Shown here piece by piece: positions 10,771 to 21,600 of a stretch of DNA of 64,000 bases. The DNA is from Sisyra terminalis. Taxonomy: Eukaryota > Arthropoda > Insecta > Neuroptera > Sisyridae. The position numbers and the translations under genes are program-made. How positions within the stretch are numbered: position 1 is the stretch's first letter; each line of letters begins with the position of its first letter. The notes under the pieces were generated by a model. The model saw only the letters and a list, made by a program, of their open reading frames with translations, made no database searches and was not told where the DNA came from. The stretch covers positions 54,141,701-54,205,700 of the forward strand of contig OY292275.1 of assembly GCA_958496175.1 (NCBI GenBank), in the 5' to 3' direction.

Positions 10771-11015
10771 AATAATGTTTTTAAACAACATTATATCTAT
10801 CAGTTTTTAATTGGGATCTTGACATATAGTTCAACCAGTTGGGTTGTATTGGAATTTATATTTATGATATCTGTGGAGTATTTTTTTAATATTTGAGTCT
10901 TGAATAAGTCAAGATTAATTATTTGACGAAACGTTGGAACGAAAATAAAATAATATTCCACAAATACATTGGTCCTTCTTTTCCACTATTCAAAGATGAT
11001 TATTGGAATATTTGC

Positions 11016-11052
11016 CTGATGAAGTTGGAATAATTTTGACGAAACGTCGCGT
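11016..11052 (+). ncRNA. Hammerhead-ribozyme-like core (candidate)
   Basis: CTGATGA at 11016-11022 is followed by a variable segment (GTT...GAC, able to form a weak stem) and GAAAC at 11041. Next, ACG-TCG-CGT could form a short stem III. An extra A after CTGATGA departs from the classical core, and stem I is not convincing. The TTAA-type element begins right after it at 11055. Confidence 0.25.
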
Positions 11053-11054
11053 TT

Positions 11055-11760
11055 GGTGGATCACCGTCAGAACGTAAAAAAAATGACGTTTTTAAAACTG
11101 CTGCCATTTTTTTTAGAGATATTAAAAAACGGTCTTCGGCATGTAAAAGTTGAAGTTTTGAACTATTTTTTTTATGTGCCCCGATATGTTCCCTCTCCCC
11201 CTTTTACAGCGCTTTGAAAAAGGGTTCTCAAAAATGAGGAGGCAAACGGGAGACAAGTTTTCTCGGAAACCGGAAGTCGGATCATGATTTTCCATGGAAT
11301 GTAGGTTTTGGTAATGCGTCTTCTTGGTACTGAACCTCGAAAATCCGAAAAAAGTTGAAAATTCACAAAATGGCGCGACTTTGAAAAAAAATTTAAAAAA
11401 AACGACCTTTTTTTGGATCTTTCCTTCTCTCCCACTTTGAGGGGGTGAGGTTTGGCCAATTTCAGAGGTTCAGTACCAAGAAGACGTGTTGAACTATAAT
11501 ACTCTCCAGTTTTAAGTCAATCCGTCGGATAGTTTCTGAGAAGTCTTGTCTCCCAGTTTTAAAAAGTTGATTTCGAGAAAAACGCATTTAAAGCTTTTTT
11601 AAGATATTTTTTTATGTTATTATCAATTTATTCAATTTTTATCAGTGAAAATACATTAGCCAGCTATTCAAATCCTTTTAACACGTTATTCTTGAATGTT
11701 ATAAGAAGACATTTATGGAAAAAAAAACCGAAATTTTTTTTTTCTGACGGTGATCCACCC
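11055..11760. mobile_element. TTAA-type (Kolobok-like) non-autonomous element
   Basis: The 16-base inverted ends GGTGGATCACCGTCAG and CTGACGGTGATCCACC enclose 706 bases. TTAA follows the right end at 11761-11764; the left TTAA has decayed (GTTT). An internal motif, TTTCGAGAAAAACGC at about 11572, is also found in the TTAA elements at 34579 and 47053. Together these suggest Kolobok; piggyBac is the alternative. A 95-codon frame on its minus strand is not considered coding. Confidence 0.6.
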
Positions 11761-11764
11761 TTAA

Positions 11765-12606
11765 AATTAATGAAAGAAAGTATTTTCAAATTTGGGCTAC
11801 GATACCCTGAATTAATTTTTATTATTAATTGCTATATTTATAGTGATTTTATCAGTTTCACTCGATAGAATTTTGTATTTCCTCTCTAAAAGAACATAGA
11901 AATATCATTGAAAATGGACTTAGCCGTTAATTTTTAAGGCGACGATATTACAAATTAAAAATTTGTTAAGTTCTTGCATTGAATTATTTGAATAACAGTA
12001 TTTTAGTTTCCTCATCTAGTTATAAAAATAGTTTCCGTCATAAAAATTACCTTTTAAATTTTAGTTCTGATATCTCTCAATAGTAAAACCACTATGAAAA
12101 AATTTAATGTACTATTAAAAAACATATTATTATTATTCTCAAGGCTATTTTTAAATTGTGTGATAAAATGGAAAAAAGACGACATTATAATAGTTTCGAC
12201 AATGGTGGTGGTTTAGAAACGAACAACAAATTCTATTAGTACATGGTTTTTCCACGAAGGATTTTTTTTCTTGTGTCGGTAAAAAAAATATAAGTAATTA
12301 CAATAAAATATATTTGCGTTTGAACAGCTTACACTGAATTATACATTCAGTTGGATTCGTGTTAGTATATGAGTCACATGAAAATCGGTTATCATTATCA
12401 ATAACGTTGATAAAAATGTGGTACTATTTGCTTGTTTAAATTTTGCTATCAAATAGCGCACCTCTTTCTCCAAACGAATCCATTTTCCGAAGTTCAGTAT
12501 TAATCAAACGGTTTTATAGATCACCTCGTTTGTAAAATCGCAATAGACATTTATAAATCTTTATAAATATTTTCAACAGTTATTAAAAAAAGTTATAAAT
12601 TTTACA
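11765..12606. promoter_or_regulatory. Upstream region of the 5-exon tetraspanin
   Basis: AT-rich DNA with no gene. It should hold the promoter of the tetraspanin starting at 12607. An ATCAATAACGTTGAT palindrome near 12398 and a long A/T tract are visible, but no TATA box and initiator pair can be fixed with confidence. Confidence 0.3.
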
Positions 12607-15600
12607 ATGAGCTGTCTGTTTAATTGTGCCGCCTCCGTTTTACGGATTATCCTTTTCGTTTTCAACTTCATTTTTGTGGTAAGTTATAAATATTGTATTG
12701 CTATAATACTTTGAATAAATTACAATTTTTATACAAATTCGTATTTTTAGAATATTTAGTTTTCAATTAGTCATATAGAATAATATATTTGTTTTAATTT
12801 CTTAGGTGTATCATTATTTATTTAGTAAGAAGATAATTTTATCTCTGATTAATATTTTTCTCTGCCTCATACATGGACATGTTGTTAAAATAATTTGTAT
12901 AAAAAAATTTCCACTTTATAAAAAGTTTTTCAAAAAAAAAATTAATAAAACTGAAATTATTTCTGGACATAATTTTCAATTTTACTAGAAATACCAAAGG
13001 AAAAATATAAATTTCAAATAAATGAGTCATAATTTTTTTGTTATCTTAGTAATTTTAGAAGGTATTATCAAAATTACAGATACCACAATAGGTTTTCATT
13101 ATAAGTACATATAACATTTCAGTTTGAAACAAATATTTTCAAGATAAAAATAATCATACCAATCTACGGTAGACTTAAGCAATCAAAATTTCCCAAACAT
13201 AAAATTTTTCAATTATATTTTTATTAAATTACTGTTGGACGTTTCATTTTGTTTTACAACTTTTTTATTATATGATTCTTAAGAAAATCAATTGATTGAA
13301 AATTTAGACAAAACTTTTTTTTTTTAAATAAGAAGACAATTCAGATTGTTTAAGATCGCTTTTTTTTATTTAATATTTTTATTATTCAATTAGCTACGTT
13401 TCGTTACGTATCGTAACTTCATCAGGCTTCTTGATTCACAAAAATAAAATATTTTCAATTTGAATTCAATAAATAAATCTATTTACATATAGATATATAT
13501 AATCTATTTAGACAAAACTTTATGAATGCATTGGTGACAACTAGAAAAATCCTAACACGTAATTTCCCCGCAAAAAATTACTCACTAGTATTAATACTCA
13601 AACGAACATAAATTTCCCACACATAAATTTACTCATATAGAAAATTCCTCCCACAGGAATTAGCGCATAATGATAAATCCTTACATGGAAATCGACCAAC
13701 GAGAATAAATATTTATTGTGTAAATATTTACTATGTAATTAGTTATTATTTAACGATTAATATTGTTATACAAGTTGTTTCAATAAGAGCGTAAGATGGT
13801 TTTCTTTAGCAAAGTATTGAAATATTTATTGATCTGGAAAATATACAGTTGGGATTTATGTATGAAACAAAAAATTTTTAATGGCCGATATTGTTGAAAT
13901 TTTCAATAATATTATTGAATACATGTGGTGGTATTTCATTGATACAGCGTTTAATTTCGGCTTTCACTACTTCAATAGTGGCAGGTTTATTGGCATAAAC
14001 CTGTAACTTCAGATAATCCCACAGCCAAAAATCTAAAGGCGTTAAATGGCAAAAACGTGGAAGCCAATTCTGGTCACCAAATCAGGAAATGACACGACCA
14101 GGAGCAAATTCGTGCAAGATCGTCAATGTTTCACGGGCGATATGGTATGTGGCACCGTCCTATTGAAACCACATGTCGTTAAGATCAATAGCTTCCAAAT
14201 GAGGCACAAGAAACTGTTATCATATCACGATAACGTTCGCCATTCACCGTTAAAGCATTACCTTCTTGGTTTTCGAAGAAAAACGGTCAAATTATTCCTC
14301 CAGACCATAATGCACACCATATAGTGACCCGTTGTGGATGCATTGCTTTCTGATGAATCCAATTCGTGGATTTTCTAAGCCCCAAATGCAACAGTTTTGC
14401 CTATTCACGAAGCCATCGAGGTTAAAATGGTCTCATTACTGAAAATGATTTTGAGTTCAAAATCAGCAGGTTGCTTAAGAATCCAATTGGTGAATTCTCT
14501 TCGCTGTTAATGGTCTACTATTTCATATTTTCTAACTCCCATCTGTCTACTTTCGATTTATCACGTCATGTTACATTATCACCAATTATGACCGTTAAAT
14601 ATGGAGCGCAATTTAAATCTTGCGCTCTTATTGAAACACCCTTTAGTATTGTTAGCATAACGATACTTTACAATATTATAATTAAATTATCAGAAAATCG
14701 CGAATTACATTAATGACAAAGTAGAAACAGAAATGTTACCAAATATTGACGTCACTGAAAAGGATATGAACCCTTTTTTTTAAATTCATCACTTTTTCAA
14801 AAAATAAGATATTTTTTTAAATAGGTTAGTAGTATATAACAATACTAATAATTAAATAATAATCAATCAAATATTTCTTTTTCCTATGGGTTAATTTCTG
14901 TGTGAGGAACATTCTATGTGAGCAACTTTCGTGTGAGGAATTTTTTAATGGGCAACTATCATACAACCTATTAGTTTAGATACATAAAATCAAATGTAGC
15001 ACAATGATTCTCTTTCCTTTGGGAAAAATGCATTGCACAGATTAGTTGAAAAGATTTAAAACAAAAATGAAAATACTATATGAAAGTACTATAATCAATA
15101 ACTTGATGTCACTACTATAATGAACTTCGAGAAACTCTCCAAAATATTATTTCACCACTGCAATAGTTGCTTCATTCGACGAAAAATGCTTTCCACGAAG
15201 AAAATATTCCAAATTTTTGAAGAGGTATTATCGTTGAAAAGAGTCAAAAAGCGGAGCTTCCTGCCAAAAGACGGGGTTTGTCAAATTTTGTCATTATAGT
15301 GGCTATTTATTTTGTTATTTGATAACGATTTTCAATTCGCAAAAGTAAAATTTCCCACGACTTCGTCACTTTTAAAAGCATTGAAGAAGTTGAATTTTGG
15401 CTCTAAAAAGTATAGTCGGATGGTATTGATTTTCTTTACCATTTAAGCAAAAATAGTTGCAAAATAGCATTAAATACTTCTCAAAGCTTATGTTGAGCAT
15501 GCTCTTAGGAAATCTCAGTGTTTTTATGGATTTAAGGTTATTGAAAATAACGATATCGACCAGATGAATGAAAAATGGCCAAAATATCAAAATAGGCAAT

Positions 15601-18600
15601 ACTTATATATATCTTTAATGGTCGCTCGCCTATTAGATGATCAAAGATGGTTTTTAGCCATCGCATGAATAAATTAATTCAAGATTACTTAGTTGATTGA
15701 TTATTCCAAGAATTTGTACAAAAACAATATTTAATATTTAAAGAAGTTTAACGTATCTCCTCCATCCACCAAAATAAATTTTGGGTAATAAATACAATAG
15801 ACTGTTTTTCTTATTTTTAGATAAAACTATTATTTTAAAGATTTTTTTTTTGATTTAATGCACTTAACGGTGAAAGTATACACCAAAATAGAAAATAAAG
15901 TATCAGTAGCTTCCATATATTTGAAAATTTTCCAATTCTATATTGGCCTAGCGTGCCTAAATAAGAGCGAAAATATGATATTAAGTTGTGGGTTTTAAGA
16001 AATACACTTAAGTAAGTAAAGATTTAACAATTGGTAGCTAATTTCATAGGTCAATCATTGAAAATGGCATTAATATTTTCGAAGATAAAGTTTTAATAGT
16101 ATTTTAAGATACAAAAAAGCTCTATTAAAACGTTCTAGTATTTCAAAAAATTCCATAAAAACTTTAGTTTTTAACATGTAATATTTTACATTTGGTGATT
16201 GTATATCAGTAATGAAAATAAATTTCTATAAAATTAAAAATTTACATGATAAGTACTATTGCACTTGTAAATTCAATGGCTTAGTGCTTATCATTTTTTA
16301 TAATTCAAAGAATGTAAAATATTATTATTCATGCACAAAAAAATTAAAATGATGCATAATTTATACGACTTTCCATATTTGTTATTGATTTTTCAATGTG
16401 CTTATGGTGTTTATGTACAATTACTACCACCAATTATCTTCATTTATCATATTTGAAATGAAAATACATTGCTGTCGAACAATTATAAAGAAAATATTCT
16501 TCTAATACCTATAGGAATTTTCTATCAATTTCAGCTATTACATTACCTATACAGTCCGGTGGCAATTACCAATGATTGTGCTATTAAAAACGAAAATATA
16601 ATCTAAATTACTTTATCTTATAATCAATACACCTTAAAATGTTATTAAATGTATCAAAATTCAATAGAAAATTAAAATGTAAAATGCATATTATTTCAAT
16701 TTTTATAGAAAACCAAGCCAAAAAAAATCATTTTATAATTTTATCAATGCATTTAATTTTTATCTTTGTTATTTGTTCCGATTAGATTTAAAAAAGAATA
16801 TCACCTTACAAAAATTTCAAATCGTTTTGATTTCATTTCTTCTAGCGAAGTCTTAAACCTTCAAACCAATCGTATCAACAAAAATTATAGTTACATAATT
16901 TACCACGAGATGGTGGTAACGTTTTGAATTGATATCATTTTATTGTTGTAATTTATATATGCAAACATCCATATAATAAATAGGACAGGGGATCGTATGG
17001 GCACTTACATATATTATGAAAGGATGGCATCCCCTGAGAATCTAGAAACATTCATTTGAATTATTTATTTTATCGATCTTGTTTTTTATATATCAGCAAT
17101 AATAGTTGGATAGAATTGTATCACCTAATTCTTCTAATCGATAGTAAGTCGGCAGATTCAATTTATAAAGTAATGCAACCCCAAAACTAGTAATTTTTAC
17201 CGCTTAATTTCGAGTTGTATTTACCCTAATTGCTTGATTGCCAAACTCAAAAATTAGCAAAATTTAACTATAAATTATTATGATTGTGATACCAATATAG
17301 TAAGTTCTTATGAAACTACCTTTTTAGGGCTCTTTCTTTATATAATTTTTGAAAAACCTACCCTCAGGGATTCTAAACATTTCGCCGACTACTATACTCT
17401 CATCTTATTCTAAAAAAAATTGAATAGTTTTATTACAATCCTCAACTAAATGATTATTTTAGTAGCAAATTTGATATCGAATGTTTACATATATTATACT
17501 ATTTGTGTTATTATTGTTATTATGAAATCGGATGTTTTTTTTTTTTGAAAGTAAGTTTTAATTATTTTTACAAGAAAATGCTTCCTATGTTCAAAATAAT
17601 TTCCTCTATTAACTAAACATTTTTCACAATTTGTGGATACAATGCCAAAAAGATTGTTCATCTTATGAGCAAAACTCGTAAGATGTGAAGAAGTTGCTAT
17701 TCAGCAAATGTGTATTCCATCGAATCAAATAAGTAATAATCCGAAGGACTTAAGTCTGAGGGAAAACCGTATGCTAAAGTATTTCCCAACTAAATACCTC
17801 AATCATATCCTTCATTCGTTTTTTTGTGTGACCAGGGGAATTACCATGCTACAAGATCATTTTCAATTGCCTATTTTGATATTCTAGCCATTTTTCCCCC
17901 TAAAGCTTGGTTCAAATTTACTATCGCAAGTTGTAGTTGCTTTTGACTACCATTTTCATCCAACAACTCTTACAATTCGACGTTTTTCGTTCCTCACATC
18001 GTTATCGCCATTTTCAAATTCTTCAAGCTCCTTAAAACACTGAGATTTCCTAAAAGCATGTCCATTCAACATAAGCTTCGACAAGGATTCGATTTAAATG
18101 GCAATAGAAAAGCAATGCTGTCCGCAAATTGTACTTCTTAGATACAAAACTCAACACTATTTAGTGCTTTTAAAAATGATAAATTCTTGGAAAATTTACA
18201 CATTTGTGAATTCAAAATCTTTATCTGATATTAAGACAAAAAAATTGCATTAATGAAAGGATTTTGGCAGACTTTCTATTGGCCGCTACCATCACTTATT
18301 GGCAAATTACGGTATCATATGAACAGCTAATAGAACACATTTTATATGAGCAACTTTAGTAGGAAGAAATAAAGGCTTAAATTGTATTAATTTTGTGATA
18401 TACAATCCCAAATATGTATCTCTATTACCAATTAATGTTTTTCAGGGATTACAAAGTAATTTTGGGTGTCATACATCCTAAACTAGGTCAAAAAAATCGA
18501 CTTTTTTTTTTTGAAATGTACATCGAAAATATTGTCCAAGGTGACAAAAAAAACTATCGGGAAGGTTTGAGCCCTTAATATTAATATTAAGAGGATTAAG

Positions 18601-21600
18601 AGGTCTGTCATCTTTAATTTCGATTTTTTATTTGTGCTTTCATTTTTGCGTCAATGCTGTCAAACTATCAAGATAAAAAAAATTATCTGCACATATATTT
18701 ATAGAAAATTAAATTTCCTACAAAAAACGTATCTTTGAAATTTTTTACCAGACACTCCGTTTCCAAATAATCAAGCTTTAAAATTGATGTAATTTTTAGA
18801 TTTATCTTCTTTATTTTGGAATTTTGTAACTAACGAACAAATAAATATATAGAAATGAACAATATAGATTCTCGAAGGGAATTTAATGCTCTACAAAAAG
18901 GTCTCTTAACGTTTTTACATAAAATCACTCTTTCAAAATTGGTTCAACAACGAAAAAAACAATAATTTAATTTTTCCTTCAACTTTAATTGTGCATAATT
19001 TTTGAAGAGGTGATTTTATGGAAAAACGTTAAGAGACCTTTTTTGTAGAGCATTAAATTCCCTTCAAGAATCTATATTATTTATTTCTATATATTTATCT
19101 GTTTGTTAGTTACAAAATTCCAAAATAAAGAAGATAAGTTGAAAAATTATATCAATGTTTAAAGCTTGATTATTTGATTATATTATTTTATTACATTATT
19201 ATGACACGCGGAAACAGCGTGTCTGGCAAAAATTTTCAAACAGACGTTTTTGGTAGGAAATTTAATTTTCCATAAATATATGTGCAAATGATTTTTTTTT
19301 ACCTTGATAGTTTGACACCATTGACGCAAAATTTAAAGCACAAATAAAAAATCCAAATTAAAGATGATAGACCTTTTAATATCAATATTAAGGGCTCAAA
19401 CCTTCCTGATATTTTTTTTTGTCACCTTGAACAATATTTTCGGCTCATGTGTACTTTAGCACACCCACAATCTGGCAATGTTGCGTTTCCTACTTTGTTT
19501 TTAATTTAATTCGCGATTAAATCGGTCCATAATGAAAATGTAGCCACAAAAGAGAGCATTATACCATATTAAAATTGAATTAACAAAAATATCACGAATT
19601 AAATTAAAAACAAAGTCGAAAATGCAACGTTACCAGATTGTGGATGTGCTAAAGTACTCTTGAGCCATATTTTCGATGTACTTTTCAAAAAAAAATAATT
19701 GATTTTTGGCCCAGTCTAATACGTTCCTTGGTAATTAAAATGTATATCTGGAGGCATAAAACCAGCCGCCATTAGTAATATTAGTACTAATTGTGATTGT
19801 AGTTTACTTTTCAATTGCAATAGGTACTGCAATTTCTGTTACAAAACATTTTTTTTGAAAATCTTTACCTAATCTACCAATTCTAGAACCCTCTTAATCG
19901 TTGAAGATTTTACATTTAATATCGAAGTTAGAGTCCCTTATAACTTACGATTTTTTTAAGAAAGACTAATACTATTTTTTTTTTGTTTTAGTTATGTGGA
20001 ATTATTTTGTTGGTCGTCGGTATTGTCTTTAAAGTTCAAAACTCAACAATCAACTCCATCGTCGACAATAACTTAGATGTTGCACCGAATTTATTTATAG
20101 CGATGGGCTCATTGATTCTAGTGATTTCCTTTTTTGGCTGTTGTGGAGCCATCAAGCAAAACTCCTGCATGCTGTCAACGGTAATTTTCCCGTTTACACG
20201 AAAAAAAAACGGGAAATTTTCATTTTTTTTTATGTTTACAGTACGCAGTTTTCCTATTAATTATATTGGTCTTGGGTGTAGTCGTTGCAGCTTTGTCATT
20301 CACGGCGGTTGATAAAAGCGATCTTAAAACAGAATTGGACAATGAGTTGCTAAAATTGGTTCAAAATTATTCAAGTGATCCACAGGCACAAAAAGCAATT
20401 GATGAAATTCAACTACAGGTAACGTTTTTTTTTTTTAAATATGTTGGGCTTATTTCTTAAATCCATTCTAACAATGTTATTTTTAGTTTCACTGTTGTGG
20501 TGTCAACGGTCCTGATGACTATCATCGAACCACCAATTTCCCTCTGTCCTGTTGTGGTCTTAAAAATGATACGACAACCATTTGTAGCAAAACCAATCAA
20601 AATTTCTACAATAATGGATGTTTAACTGATGTTTGGGAAAGTGTTACTCACTTCTTATTCATTTTAGGAGGAATCGCTATAGGATTTGCCTGTGTTTTGG
20701 TATGTATTGATTAGGCCTGGAACAACTTAATCCAAAAAAAAAAAATCCGGCTAATGGCGCCTTTTAGAACCGTCAAATGTGGCAGCGTAGCATTTTCAAC
20801 TTTGTTTTTTTATTCTATTCGTAAATAGAATAAAAAAAATCGACCCATAATGATAATTAAGCCACAAATAAGAAAATTGTACCATATTGGAAATGAATTA
20901 ACAACAAATCGCAACATTGCCAGATTGGGTGGTTCTAAAAAGGACATGAGCCAAAATTTCTTTTCACCAGTGATTTTCTTCAGTTTGGCAAGAAAAATTT
21001 TTCAACGTAAACATTTCAAATATATATATATTGGGACATTTCTAAGCAAGTTTCTTCTCAAATATTATTTAATTAGAGTAACATGAATGACGGGGGAATG
21101 CATACATTTTCATAAGTGGATTCATTTGTAGCCTATTTGAATTTGATTCATTTTATGACGTTCCTTAAATTATTTGGATTATTTGGAAGAAATCACCAAA
21201 TTTGTAATAGTCATGGTGTAAAAGAATAATAATTAAAAAACCTTTTGGAATTTCAATCTCCTCCATTTCTATTAAATAATCAAATAAATCCTGTATAAAG
21301 CTAAAGTAGGTACTAACAATAATAGTTTATAAATAATATATAGAACTATCACTCTTCCGGCGTACACTCCAATATACTAAAGGACTATGCAATATATTAA
21401 AATACTCCAATAAAGCACTATAATTCCAAATCTATTGAATTCCATTTGGAACACAGTTTATACACCGTATTCGCCTGAATATAAGGCGAAATTTTTCTAT
21501 CATTTATAAATATTTGAAGTTTAAGCAGGGCTGTTTTAAACTAGACTGGGGCCCTTGGGCACACAAAAATTGGGCGCCCTTTTGGAAAGTAAAAAAAACG

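Noticed and set aside
11172..11459. 95-codon minus-strand frame
   Set aside because: Lies entirely inside a TTAA-type non-autonomous element and has no transposase features.
15372..15599. 75-codon minus-strand frame
   Set aside because: It is the antisense shadow of a mariner relic on plus.
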